From an uncultured Bacteroides sp. (GTDB lineage: Bacteria > Bacteroidota > Bacteroidia > Bacteroidales > Bacteroidaceae): a DNA stretch of 64,000 nucleotides. Positions 26,397-35,393 of this stretch are shown piece after piece. The first letter of the stretch is position 1. Each line of letters opens with the position of its first letter. Where the stretch lies: assembly GCA_900551445.1 (NCBI GenBank), contig URWA01000011.1:1-64000 (forward strand), given 5' to 3'. Below the pieces are notes generated by a model. It had not been told where the DNA came from. It saw only the letters and a list, made by a program, of their open reading frames with translations, and made no database searches. A program made the position numbers and the translations under genes.

Positions 26397-27056
26397 TTAC
26401 TCGTATTGCAGCAGGAAAGCCTCCGCACACGGCAGAAAGCGGTCATGCCCCTTTGCATTCAGATGTGCCGTATCGTTTACCCCTCCGTTCTGAAAGAAAA
26501 TCTTCCGGAAGGCATCGCTCTGGGCAAAGATATTTCCTTTCCGGGCCGCATCGAACACCGGAATACTATACCGTCCGCAGACTTCCAATGTGGCATCGAC
26601 CACCTTTTCGGTCGCACTCCCCGCAAAATGCTTGCAGGTCCAGCAGGTAAAGAAAAATATCTTGGCCGAAGGATATTTCTCAATCAATCCTTCACAGAGA
26701 ATGCCCAACTTCTCCTTGTAATTGTCAATCCCGATGGAATCCAGCAAAGACGCATCGTTGTGGCCGGCAATGACAACCACATAATCCAGCGAATCGGTCA
26801 TTTCCTTGTAGCGCTTGTACATGGCTTCCCCGAAGCGGGCCCGCGGCATGGCCACACAGTTTCCATTGCGCCCATAATTGAAATACTGCATGCCGTGTTT
26901 CTGGGCAAATTTATAATGCCAGGTATTCTCCACCGGCTCGCGGTGGTTTCTTACATAACTGTCGCCAAAAAGACCGATACGCTTTCCTTGTAAAGGATCG
27001 GTTACGGCTTCCTGCTGTGCAAAGGCCACCTGTGTACATGCCCATGCCAGCAACAC
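26397..27056 (-). CDS. SGNH/GDSL-family hydrolase (secreted esterase-like)
   Basis: About 219 residues from a GTG at 27056. Block I is GLFGDSYVRNH (nucleophile Ser), the Asn block is VVIAGHNDASLL, and the C-terminal Asp/His block is NDTAHLNAKGHDRF, so the triad looks complete. It probably removes acyl groups such as acetyl esters from a polysaccharide, in line with the GH115 gene immediately upstream. The start is uncertain: the GTG start gives a signal peptide with no basic residues, whereas the open frame continues upstream as IKFLKFFFVLLAW, a normal signal sequence whose only plausible start is ATA at 27080-27078, overlapping the GH115 stop codon. Confidence 0.85.
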   Translation of the reverse strand: MLLAWACTQVAFAQQEAVTDPLQGKRIGLFGDSYVRNHREPVENTWHYKFAQKHGMQYFNYGRNGNCVAMPRARFGEAMYKRYKEMTDSLDYVVVIAGHNDASLLDSIGIDNYKEKLGILCEGLIEKYPSAKIFFFTCWTCKHFAGSATEKVVDATLEVCGRYSIPVFDAARKGNIFAQSDAFRKIFFQNGGVNDTAHLNAKGHDRFLPCAEAFLLQYE

Positions 27057-27076
27057 AAAAAAGAACTTTAAAAATT

Positions 27077-29464
27077 TTATTTCCTACTTATTTTATCTGA
27101 TTCATTCATCCTTCCATACACATACAACTGGTCCAGCACGACTCCTTCATCCAAGGCCTTTACGACCAACCGATGCCTGGACCTTTTCGGCAAAAGAAAC
27201 TTCATGCTACGTACGGCCTGGTTCGACAGGACATTCCGTTTCCATTCCTCACTACGCCCGTAGGTGCGATAGGACACCGGAGCCAATTCGTTTCCATCCA
27301 GTGAAACCTGCACCCGCAAATCGTCTCCTTCCACCGGATGCGACGGCAGCAGACGCAGTTCAATCTCCACCGAATCCGCCTGCTGCCCGTCAAACTCGAA
27401 CACCACGGAAGTATCTTTGGGAATACCGGCCGCCATGCCCTCATATCCCAGCCCCTCGCAGGGAACAGGGTTTCCCTCCAAGGCCTCCAACCCGTTCCAT
27501 TTGAACAGATACGGGCGGCAGACAGGCAAGGAATCAGCAGCCACACACTTCGGAATGGGTTGGTAGACGGCCAGCCGGCGCGGCTGATAGTCCATAAATC
27601 CGTTCCATTTTCCCTGATTGTATCGGCGTGTCAACGAAACAATGCTGTCGAATGCCTCTGTACTCCACCGCCAGTCGGCTCTCCCGTGACGGGCCAGCTG
27701 GGCATACAAGCATTTCTTGTTCATCTGTGCGGCTCCTTGCACCGGATACTGCACCAAATGGAAATACGCCGTACGCTTGGCCTCCGACATTCTCCGTCCC
27801 CAAGTCTCTGCCCGTTCTTCGAGCGACTGATACAATGACAGGCGTTGCCGGATTTGCGGTTCACTCCACGGTAAATCCTTCACCACCTTGTATTGCGGGT
27901 CTTTCTCTTCCGTGCGGGTATTTCCCATAAATTCCGGCTTCCGGATATATGCCAGCCGATAATGTTCCTGCAACAAGGGCAGCAAAGAGGCTGCCGGTAC
28001 TGCCCCGAACTCCCTCGTCAGAAAATGAGCCAGATGTCCGGTCACTCCGGTCTGCTGCACCTGCCCGATGTTCCAGGCCATATCCATGAACAGTTCAATC
28101 TGATATTCCGCAGGTTTGATGTCGCCCACATTCAAAATCCACATTTTGCGGATTCCCTTGTCGTAGGCCAGCTTCATTTGCTGGTAGAGTAAATAGGGAC
28201 TCGTGGTGGAAAGCCACAAGTAATCGTGCGGCCGCCCCCAATAAGACACATGGTAATAAATGCCGTTGCCACCCGGCCGGGCCGCTTCCTCAGCTGTAGG
28301 GAAATGGGTGATGTATCCATAATTGTCGTCACACCACATCAAAGTGACATCCTCCGGCACCTGAAGTCCCGCCTGATACACGTCCAGCACCTCTTTATAG
28401 GGGATCAGCACCTGCGGCACTTTAGCCAAGTCCTTTCCTTTATATTTCGACAACATGCGACGCTGGTCGGCCAGAATGTCCGTCAGGGCCTTCTTCTGTT
28501 CCTCCAACGTCTCGGCGCCCTGCATCCGTCCATCGTGTACCCCTCGCATGCCCAGTGTATAGATATCGTCCGAATGACGCAGCTGTTTCACCCGTTCTTC
28601 CCAAAAGGCGAGGACATTTTTGCGGTTATGCACATAATCATACGCTCCCTTCCCGGCTGTTTTCCACTCGCCGTTGGTGTTACGCATCATCGGCTCGCAA
28701 TGAGAGGTACCCAGATAGATGGCATACTTGTCGGCCATTTCCTGATTGCCCTCGGTAAAAAAGAAAGGAATGGAACATTCGTGCATCGCCGGCCAGAAAG
28801 TATTTGCCCGCAAACGGAGCAACAATTCAAAAATACGCGCATGAGTGGCCGGACCTATCTGCCCCTTCCGGTTGGAAGGTTCATAGTGTTTCCAGCTCCA
28901 GGGAGTCAGTCCCCAGTCTTCATCATTGATGAAAATGCCCCGATAAGGCACCCGCGAATAATCCAGTTTCCGGAAACCGGACGGAAGACGGAATTCCTCC
29001 CGTTTTTCAGGCATGGCATCGGCCCACCATTCCCACGGAGACACGCCCATCAGACGAGAGATTTCAAGCACTCCATACGCAGTGCCCCGCCGGTCGCTTC
29101 CTGCCACCACCAGTTTTCCGTCGGGCAGGACAGTGAGCAGAAAGGCTTCCGCATGGGTACACAAATCCGCTGTATCCAACAGACCGGCCTTCGCCAGCTG
29201 CCTCAACCGCTCACTGTTTCCCCATGTACCCACACAGATATTTTCTTCTGCACCCTGACAAGCAAGTTTTCCAGAAAGCACTGCCTGCCCGTCACGGTCA
29301 AGCAGGTCGAGAGCCACCTTCACCACAGGAGCTTCGGTCGAATCACAAGCGACGTGCAACGTCTGCCCCGATTTCCACACAAAATCTTCTGCCGCCCATC
29401 CGGCAGATAAGGAGAAACAAAGCCCCCACAGCACAGCCCATATTCTTTTCATACGCATTTTCAT
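27077..29464 (-). CDS. GH115 alpha-(4-O-methyl)-glucuronidase
   Basis: A 795-residue secreted family 115 enzyme that should remove alpha-1,2-linked (4-O-methyl-)glucuronic acid from xylan. The signal peptide is WAVLWGLCFSLSAGWAAED. Family motifs are RGIFINDEDWGLTPWSWKHY (about 175-195), LLRLRANTFWPAMHECS (about 215-235), LGTSHCEPMMRN (about 250) and WCDDNYGYITHFP (about 370). A C-terminal beta domain follows from about 640. The length is somewhat shorter than many GH115 proteins (around 800-980), but the core is complete. It forms an operon with the SGNH hydrolase gene, consistent with debranching of acetylated glucuronoxylan. Confidence 0.92.
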   Translation of the reverse strand: MKMRMKRIWAVLWGLCFSLSAGWAAEDFVWKSGQTLHVACDSTEAPVVKVALDLLDRDGQAVLSGKLACQGAEENICVGTWGNSERLRQLAKAGLLDTADLCTHAEAFLLTVLPDGKLVVAGSDRRGTAYGVLEISRLMGVSPWEWWADAMPEKREEFRLPSGFRKLDYSRVPYRGIFINDEDWGLTPWSWKHYEPSNRKGQIGPATHARIFELLLRLRANTFWPAMHECSIPFFFTEGNQEMADKYAIYLGTSHCEPMMRNTNGEWKTAGKGAYDYVHNRKNVLAFWEERVKQLRHSDDIYTLGMRGVHDGRMQGAETLEEQKKALTDILADQRRMLSKYKGKDLAKVPQVLIPYKEVLDVYQAGLQVPEDVTLMWCDDNYGYITHFPTAEEAARPGGNGIYYHVSYWGRPHDYLWLSTTSPYLLYQQMKLAYDKGIRKMWILNVGDIKPAEYQIELFMDMAWNIGQVQQTGVTGHLAHFLTREFGAVPAASLLPLLQEHYRLAYIRKPEFMGNTRTEEKDPQYKVVKDLPWSEPQIRQRLSLYQSLEERAETWGRRMSEAKRTAYFHLVQYPVQGAAQMNKKCLYAQLARHGRADWRWSTEAFDSIVSLTRRYNQGKWNGFMDYQPRRLAVYQPIPKCVAADSLPVCRPYLFKWNGLEALEGNPVPCEGLGYEGMAAGIPKDTSVVFEFDGQQADSVEIELRLLPSHPVEGDDLRVQVSLDGNELAPVSYRTYGRSEEWKRNVLSNQAVRSMKFLLPKRSRHRLVVKALDEGVVLDQLYVYGRMNESDKISRK

Positions 29465-29600
29465 AGATGATTCATCTGCAAATGAAGGCTATTTTCCCCA
29501 TTTTTTCCTATAAGAAGCGTGTTTTTACATGGAAATTTGTATAAAAGCCCTGAATAAACAAGGCTGTTTTCTTAATACATGTTATAAAACACATTTTCTG
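29465..29600. other. Non-coding stretch between GH115 and RNA-like copy 2
   Basis: AT-rich DNA with no gene seen. On the minus strand TTCATTTG near 29478-29485 is a one-mismatch -7 box that could serve GH115. The shared ATGTTATAAAACACAT block at about 29579-29594 marks the upstream edge of the duplicated segment. Confidence 0.4.
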
Positions 29601-29631
29601 CTTGCAGATTTCTCCAAAAGCCTTACCTTTG
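29601..29631 (+). promoter_or_regulatory. Promoter of short RNA-like unit, copy 2
   Basis: -33 box CTTG at 29601-29604 and -7 box TACCTTTG at 29624-29631, with the same 19-bp spacing as in copy 1. Confidence 0.7.
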
Positions 29632-29637
29632 CAATGT

Positions 29638-29700
29638 GTTTTTCATAGTATTAGATTTAAGGTTAACAAAAGGTTGGAGTTCAGCGGAACTCCTTTTTTT
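29638..29700 (+). ncRNA. Short RNA-like unit, copy 2
   Basis: Nearly identical to the unit at 15570-15632: the same transcript body, the terminator GGAGTTC (29676-29682) with GAACTCC (29687-29693), and seven T residues. Identity continues ten bases past the terminator and then stops. Upstream of the -7 box the two copies have diverged but keep the promoter elements. Conservation of promoter, body and terminator while the flanks differ argues for selection on a transcript, or for recent spread of a mobile unit. Confidence 0.6.
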
Positions 29701-29710
29701 ATGTCCATAC

Positions 29711-29778
29711 CCTAGGTTCTGCTCCGAAAAGTTCCCAGCCGACGCGTTGACACCCATGGTACCCGGGTTCATCCCTCT
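29711..29778. other. GC-rich segment dense in 6-bp palindromes
   Basis: Within about 57 bp of otherwise AT-rich intergenic DNA are CCTAGG (29711-29716), ACGCGT (29742-29747), CCATGG (29754-29759), GGTACC (29758-29763) and CCCGGG (29762-29767). ATGGTACCCGGGTTCAT is itself a near palindrome. No open frame or known element is recognised. It lies 95 bp upstream of the GH3 promoter. Confidence 0.4.
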
Positions 29779-29860
29779 TATTTTTACATATTGAGGCATA
29801 TAAAAACAAAAAGTCTATTAGAATGGACGATTTTAATGCAATTTATTCCTAAAATAATCG

Positions 29861-29868
29861 TAATTTTG
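29861..29868 (+). promoter_or_regulatory. -7 box of the GH3 gene
   Basis: TAATTTTG matches TAnnTTTG, 43 nt before the GH3 start codon. Confidence 0.5.
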
Positions 29869-29911
29869 AAAACAAACATGAGTATTACCACCCTAATTCT
29901 AACTGACACAC

Positions 29912-32755
29912 ATGAAAAAACGATTATTTTATTATCTCCTTTCCTGCACATCGCTTTGTGCCGTAACGGCTCAGGCATTGGAGGTATCCAAAACCTACGT
30001 GCCGAAAAAGAAAAGCATGTACCACAAAGAATGGATTGACTTCAACAAAAATGGCCGAAAAGATATTTATGAAGACCCCAAGGCACCCTTGAACGACCGT
30101 ATTGAGGACTTGCTTTCTCAAATGACCATGGAGGAAAAAACCTGCCAGATGGTCACGCTTTACGGATACCAACGGGTACTCAAGGATTCATTGCCTACTC
30201 CCGAATGGAAAAACGAACTGTGGAAAGACGGCATCGGGGCCATCGACGAACACCTAAACTCCTTCCGGGGCTGGGGAGTTCCCCCGCTGAAAAATGACCT
30301 GGTATGGCCGGCCTCACACCATGCCTGGGCACTGAATGAGGTACAGCGGTTCTTTGTAGAAGAAACCCGTCTGGGAATACCCGTGGATTTCACCAATGAA
30401 GGAATCCGGGGAGTGGAAAACTACATTGCCACCAACTTCCCTACCCAACTGGCACTGGGGCATACCTGGGACCGGGAACTGATACACCAAGTGGGATACA
30501 TCACCGGACGTGAAGCCCGCCTGCTGGGATATACGAATGTCTATGCCCCTATCTTGGATGTGGGCCGCGACCAACGCTGGGGACGCTATGAGGAAGTCTA
30601 TGGGGAGAGTCCTTACCTGGTGGCCGAGCTGGGTATCGCCATGGGAAAAGGACTCCAGACCGACATGCAGGTAGCCTCCACCGCCAAACATTTCGTGGCT
30701 TACAGCAACAACAAGGGAGCCCGTGAAGGATTTGCCCGAGTCGATCCGCAGATGTCTCCGCGAGAAGTGGAAAACATACATGTCTATCCTTTCACACGAG
30801 TTATTCAGGAAGCCGGCATCCTGGGAGTCATGAGCTCTTACAACGACTACGACGGTTTCCCCATCCAAAGCAGTTACTACTGGCTCACCCAGCGTCTGCG
30901 CGGCACAATGGGCTTCCGTGGCTACGTCGTATCGGACAGTGACGCCGTGGAATACCTTTACAGCAAGCACAAAACCGCCAAGGACATGAAAGAGGCGGTA
31001 CGCCAAAGTGTGGAGGCTGGACTGAACGTACGCTGTACTTTCCGTTCGCCGGAATCGTACGTACTTCCGTTGCGTGAACTGATTCAGGAAGGTGGCCTCA
31101 GCATGGAAACCATCAACAACCGGGTACGCGACATCCTGCGGGTCAAGTTCCTGACGGGATTGTTCGATGCGCCTTACCAGACAGACCTGGCCCTGGCCGA
31201 CAAGGAAGTCCACAGTGAAGCACACCAGCAAGTAGCCTTGCAGGCTTCCCGGGAAGGACTGGTCTTGCTGAAAAACGAAAAGGGCCTGCTCCCTCTCGAC
31301 AAATCACAAATCCATCGCATTGCCGTATGCGGACCGAATGCGGACGAGAAATCCTTCGCGCTGACTCACTACGGTCCCGTAGCCGTAGAAGTCACCACGG
31401 TGTTGGAAGGTATCAAGCAGCAAGTAAAGGAAGGGACAGAAGTGACTTATACCAAAGGCTGTGACTTAGTAGATGCCAACTGGCCGGAATCGGAAATTAT
31501 TCACTATCCGCTCACTGCAGCCGAAAAGGAGGGTATCCAGCAAGCAGTAGACAATGTCAAGGAAAGTGATGTGGCAGTCGTAGTGCTGGGAGGAGGCATC
31601 CGCACTTGTGGTGAGAACAAATCACGTACCAGCCTGGAACTTCCCGGACGGCAACAGCAACTGCTGGAGGCAATCGTAGCAACCGGAAAACCGGTGGTAT
31701 TGGTCCTGATCAACGGACGTCCTTTAAGCATCAACTGGGCCGACAAATTTGTACCGTCCATTCTGGAAGCCTGGTATCCAGGCTCACAAGGAGGAACCGC
31801 CATTGCCGAGGCCCTCTTCGGAGCGTATAACCCGGGAGGAAAACTGACCGTCACCTTCCCGAAAACCGTAGGGCAGATTCCCTTCAATTTCCCGGCCAAA
31901 CCCGCCTCACAAGTCGATGGCGGACAAACTCCGGGCATGGAAGGCAACCAGTCGCGTATCAACGGCCCTCTTTATCCGTTCGGCTACGGATTGAGTTACA
32001 CCACCTTCGAATATGCCGACCTGAAACTTTCCTCTCCCGTCATTACCGACAAGGAACCGGTGACCGTCACCTGCAAAGTGACCAATACCGGCAGCCGGAG
32101 CGGAGATGAAGTGGTGCAGCTCTACACACGCGACGTCATCAGCAGCGTCACGACCTATGAAAAGAACCTGCGCGGATTTGAACGTGTACACCTGGAACCG
32201 GGTGAAACCAAGGAAGTCAGCTTCCAATTGCTTCCACGCGACTTCCAGTTGCTCAATAAAGACAACCATTGGGTTGTGGAACCGGGCATGTTCCAGATTA
32301 TGATCGGGGCTTCTTCAGAAGATATCCGTCTGAAAAAAGGACTGGAAATTAGAGCCTACGGACAAGCGTCCGCCAATGAGACCATTGAATCGGACCCACG
32401 CGATTTCATCAGTGCCAGCAAAAACAAGAGCCACATCATCCACGTGGTCGACGGAGATTATTCCACTACCTGGAAAGGAGACAAGGGAGAATATATTTCC
32501 TTTGAACTGGCCGAGAACGCAAAAGTAGACCATATCGGCGTAGCCTGGAAAAATGCTGAAGCCGGTTCACGCTATGAAATCCAGATTTCCAGCGGAGGCG
32601 GACAGTTCCTTCCGGTACAAAGCGGAGAGGTGAAACCCAATCAGGAAGAAAGCATCCAGTTCAACAAGACCGGTGGCAGCGACCTGCGTATCCTGATTAC
32701 TAACGGAAGTGCAGAAATTGCAGAAATCAAATTGCCGGAACTGAGAAAAGAGTAA
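29912..32755 (+). CDS. GH3 beta-glycosidase with C-terminal discoidin-like module
   Basis: A 947-residue secreted family 3 enzyme (signal peptide SCTSLCAVTAQALE). A calcium-loop-like DFNKNGRKDIYEDP segment comes first. The TIM-barrel domain (about 60-400) has the nucleophile Asp342 in GYVVSDSDAVEYLY. The alpha/beta sandwich (about 420-640) includes AVVVLGGGIRTCGENKSRTSLELPG, then a fibronectin type III-like domain (LYPFGYGLSYTTFEY, TNTGSRSGDEVVQLY). The last 150 residues resemble an F5/8 type C module. Members act as beta-glucosidases, beta-xylosidases or related exo-enzymes; the neighbouring GH115 favours a xylan role, but specificity cannot be read. mnmA starts 12 nt downstream. Confidence 0.93.
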   Translation: MKKRLFYYLLSCTSLCAVTAQALEVSKTYVPKKKSMYHKEWIDFNKNGRKDIYEDPKAPLNDRIEDLLSQMTMEEKTCQMVTLYGYQRVLKDSLPTPEWKNELWKDGIGAIDEHLNSFRGWGVPPLKNDLVWPASHHAWALNEVQRFFVEETRLGIPVDFTNEGIRGVENYIATNFPTQLALGHTWDRELIHQVGYITGREARLLGYTNVYAPILDVGRDQRWGRYEEVYGESPYLVAELGIAMGKGLQTDMQVASTAKHFVAYSNNKGAREGFARVDPQMSPREVENIHVYPFTRVIQEAGILGVMSSYNDYDGFPIQSSYYWLTQRLRGTMGFRGYVVSDSDAVEYLYSKHKTAKDMKEAVRQSVEAGLNVRCTFRSPESYVLPLRELIQEGGLSMETINNRVRDILRVKFLTGLFDAPYQTDLALADKEVHSEAHQQVALQASREGLVLLKNEKGLLPLDKSQIHRIAVCGPNADEKSFALTHYGPVAVEVTTVLEGIKQQVKEGTEVTYTKGCDLVDANWPESEIIHYPLTAAEKEGIQQAVDNVKESDVAVVVLGGGIRTCGENKSRTSLELPGRQQQLLEAIVATGKPVVLVLINGRPLSINWADKFVPSILEAWYPGSQGGTAIAEALFGAYNPGGKLTVTFPKTVGQIPFNFPAKPASQVDGGQTPGMEGNQSRINGPLYPFGYGLSYTTFEYADLKLSSPVITDKEPVTVTCKVTNTGSRSGDEVVQLYTRDVISSVTTYEKNLRGFERVHLEPGETKEVSFQLLPRDFQLLNKDNHWVVEPGMFQIMIGASSEDIRLKKGLEIRAYGQASANETIESDPRDFISASKNKSHIIHVVDGDYSTTWKGDKGEYISFELAENAKVDHIGVAWKNAEAGSRYEIQISSGGGQFLPVQSGEVKPNQEESIQFNKTGGSDLRILITNGSAEIAEIKLPELRKE

Positions 32756-32760
32756 TTTTG
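32753..32760 (+). promoter_or_regulatory. Candidate -7 box of mnmA overlapping the GH3 stop codon
   Basis: TAATTTTG fits TAnnTTTG; its first three bases are the GH3 stop codon. Transcription would start at or next to the mnmA ATG (32768), giving an almost leaderless message. Without it mnmA would be read only through GH3, which would be an odd link for a housekeeping gene. Confidence 0.35.
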
Positions 32761-32767
32761 TCTCCCA

Positions 32768-33817
32768 ATGGAAAAAAACAAGAAAGTTTTATTGGGAATG
32801 AGCGGCGGCACCGACAGCTCGGTAGCCGCCCTGCTTTTGCAGGATGCCGGCTATGAGGTGACTGGCATTACCTTCCGTTTTTATGAAAAAGACGGCAATA
32901 CAGAATACCTGGACGATGCACGAGAGCTGTGCCGCACACTGGGTATTCCTCATCTGGTGTACGATGCCCGCACTGTGTTTCAGGAAAAAATCATCCGGTA
33001 TTTCATTCAGGAATACATAGCCGGACGTACCCCGGTGCCTTGTACCCTGTGCAACAACTACCTGAAATGGCCGTTGCTGGCACAAGTGGCCGATGAACAG
33101 GGCATTTACCACCTGGCCACGGGGCATTATGTCAACAAACGGTACATCGACGGCTACTGGCACATCACCTGTGGAAAAGATTCCGACAAGGACCAGTCTT
33201 TTTTCCTTTGGGGACTTCCCCAATCCATACTGGAAAGAATGTGTCTGCCCATGGGCGGACTGACCAAAACCCGCGTACGTGAGATAGCTGCCGCACGCGG
33301 ATTCCTGAAAGCCGCTACCAAACGCGACAGTCTGGGCGTATGCTTCTGCCCGATGGACTACCGCAGTTTTCTGAAAGCCCACGTGCCGGAGGGGGAAATT
33401 GTACCCGGAAATTTTTATGACGAACAGGGACATTACCTCGGCAAACATGAGGGATATCCCTTCTATACCATCGGGCAAAGGAGGGGACTGGGTATTCACC
33501 TGAACAAAGCGCTCTTTGTGAAGGATATTATCCCCCCAGAGAATAAAGTTATTATCAGCGACAACTTGCAGACACTGGAGAAAAACGAGATGTTTCTCAC
33601 CCACTGGAACCTGATTCATCCTGAAGCCCTGCTTGGACACGATGACGTCATCGTCAAGATACGCTACCGGAAACAGGCCAACCGGTGTACCGTCACCCAG
33701 CTGGAAGACGGACGGCTGCACATCCGGCTGCATGAGCCGCTGGCTTCCATTGCCAGCGGACAGGCAGCAGCATTTTATCGGGGAGATACCGTGTGGGGAG
33801 GAGGAATTATCGAGTAA
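32768..33817 (+). CDS. mnmA: tRNA-specific 2-thiouridylase
   Basis: A 349-residue MnmA/TrmU-family enzyme that thiolates U34 of tRNA-Lys, -Glu and -Gln. The PP-loop is LLGMSGGTDSSVAALLL near residues 8-24. The two catalytic cysteines are in PVPCTLCNNYLKW (near 95) and GVCFCPMDYRSF (near 193). The C-terminal beta-barrel domain covers about 210-349. Bacteroides species often carry more than one copy of this gene, so another may exist elsewhere. The stop is directly adjacent to that of the convergent DUF3843 gene. Confidence 0.95.
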   Translation: MEKNKKVLLGMSGGTDSSVAALLLQDAGYEVTGITFRFYEKDGNTEYLDDARELCRTLGIPHLVYDARTVFQEKIIRYFIQEYIAGRTPVPCTLCNNYLKWPLLAQVADEQGIYHLATGHYVNKRYIDGYWHITCGKDSDKDQSFFLWGLPQSILERMCLPMGGLTKTRVREIAAARGFLKAATKRDSLGVCFCPMDYRSFLKAHVPEGEIVPGNFYDEQGHYLGKHEGYPFYTIGQRRGLGIHLNKALFVKDIIPPENKVIISDNLQTLEKNEMFLTHWNLIHPEALLGHDDVIVKIRYRKQANRCTVTQLEDGRLHIRLHEPLASIASGQAAAFYRGDTVWGGGIIE

Positions 33818-35311
33818 TCAACAATCCTTCTCCCTGTATTTTCCAAAGAAATAGTCGGTCAGAAAACGGGCATTCTTCTTGACCAGTTCCCGCCCCTGCT
33901 CTTCGCCTTGCAGGCTGTTCAGACCTGCATCCGGCAACATGCCGGCATCCTGCAAGGCACAGCTCAGGTCATACGGAATCACCTCCGGATTCAAGAAGAA
34001 CAGGATAGCCTTCCGCTGTGCCTCCTTCGGGTCATAAAACTTGTTCTCCGGTGAAGAGATACATTCGCACAAACGCATCTGGATATGAATACCGGTATGT
34101 GGAGAAACCATCAGAACCAGTCCGTGCTGTGCATCCATCTCCGGCAACTGCATTTCTTCTTTCTCCTTGTATTCCATCTTCTGGAAAAGGAAATCCCGTA
34201 CCTCTTCTTCCGACTGGCAGAACACAAACTGTTTCCCGCCGGATGCTTTCATGAAAGCCTCGTAGGTTTTCTGGATACCTTCACGTTGCGCAGCCTTCCG
34301 GGCTATTTCTTCTTTCATTTTTTCCTCGTAATCCAACACCACCAGCGTGCCGTCCTGCCACCAGGTACCGCCATACTGTACCCACCGGCTCTGCAGCACC
34401 GTCGCACCTTCCTTACGACCTTTCAAAGAATCCATATTCACAGAATCCTTACGGACAGACAGCTGGACGTCTTCTTTTCCCGACAAATCTTTCACAAAAA
34501 GAGACGTTTCATCTTCCCCCTCATAAAGATACATTCCTTGAGGGACAACTTTGACTTCTGCCCACTGCGCAGCTTCCGGATGAGTCTTCCCTACCAACGC
34601 CAGCCATTCTACGGAAGTCAGTGAAAGCAGGTTCTTTCTTCCTTCAAACAGAATGTTCTGCTTCACATCGTACGACAAGAGACCTGGGTTTACATTTCCC
34701 ATACGGACGGCTGCCGCCACCGCATACTGGTACTCACTCCGGTTTTCAAACCCTACATAACTGCAGAAATGGAACCACTCCAGGATACTACGATAACGCA
34801 TGTAATCATTTTCGCCAAAAGGCTCTCCATACAGCATGTCATGCAAGCGGGTGTTCTCCGGGGCCACCTCATATTCTTCCGACAAATAATCGTAAAGTTG
34901 ACGAGCCAATTCCTCGAATACCGGATTCTCGGGATTCAGTACACCGCCTGCCTGCTTTTCCAAGGACTGAAAATAATGCCACAACAGAAACCGCAGGTCT
35001 TCCGGATTCACTTCTCCCGGATAATATTCTTTCTCTTCTTCCGGCGTCATAAAAGGCACAGGCTGACCATACCGCTTGCGACATTCACCGATAAACGCTT
35101 CCCAGATGCCTGTCTGTGTGATGAGGTCTTGAAACCAGAGAGTCAAATAAATGGCAATGCCATGAAGGCTGTGTTCCGAATACCGTTCGCCGACCGCTGT
35201 CTTCAAGGATTCAGCAAGACGGTTGGCCACCTTCACATAATATATATCTATTTCATCCTGACGTGCGTAGGGCTGAAACGACATCCACTCTTGTACATAT
35301 ATCTTCTTCAT
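33818..35311 (-). CDS. DUF3843-like protein of unknown function
   Basis: A 497-residue soluble protein without signal peptide or membrane segment. The opening MKKIYVQEWMSFQPYARQDE and the following helical region (YYVKVANRLAESL, YLTLWFQDLITQTGIWEAF) match my memory of the Bacteroidetes family DUF3843. Charged, helix-rich sequence continues throughout; the C-terminal part mentions no catalytic motif I can name. The gene is transcribed alone, end to end with mnmA, from a promoter near 35341. Function is unknown. Confidence 0.8.
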   Translation of the reverse strand: MKKIYVQEWMSFQPYARQDEIDIYYVKVANRLAESLKTAVGERYSEHSLHGIAIYLTLWFQDLITQTGIWEAFIGECRKRYGQPVPFMTPEEEKEYYPGEVNPEDLRFLLWHYFQSLEKQAGGVLNPENPVFEELARQLYDYLSEEYEVAPENTRLHDMLYGEPFGENDYMRYRSILEWFHFCSYVGFENRSEYQYAVAAAVRMGNVNPGLLSYDVKQNILFEGRKNLLSLTSVEWLALVGKTHPEAAQWAEVKVVPQGMYLYEGEDETSLFVKDLSGKEDVQLSVRKDSVNMDSLKGRKEGATVLQSRWVQYGGTWWQDGTLVVLDYEEKMKEEIARKAAQREGIQKTYEAFMKASGGKQFVFCQSEEEVRDFLFQKMEYKEKEEMQLPEMDAQHGLVLMVSPHTGIHIQMRLCECISSPENKFYDPKEAQRKAILFFLNPEVIPYDLSCALQDAGMLPDAGLNSLQGEEQGRELVKKNARFLTDYFFGKYREKDC

Positions 35312-35340
35312 ATTAGATTTGGATTTTAAATTCTGTGGTG

Positions 35341-35348
35341 CAAAAGTA
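35341..35348 (-). promoter_or_regulatory. -7 box of the DUF3843 gene
   Basis: TACTTTTG on the minus strand (TAnnTTTG), 29 nt before the start codon. Confidence 0.55.
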
Positions 35349-35393
35349 AAATAATTACGAGAGTAAACAAATCATCCCGGCAGAACTTATTTG

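Noticed and set aside
26203..26493. Open frames through the 21-bp array, on both strands, that encode repetitive heptapeptides
   Set aside because: The repetition follows from the 21-bp DNA period being a multiple of three. No signal, domain or promoter supports a protein, and the frames cross a terminator.
29711..29778. Cloning-vector contamination
   Set aside because: The palindromic sites are suggestive, but they are spaced by non-linker sequence and the flanks join smoothly to Bacteroides-type intergenic DNA. Kept only as a point to check in reads.
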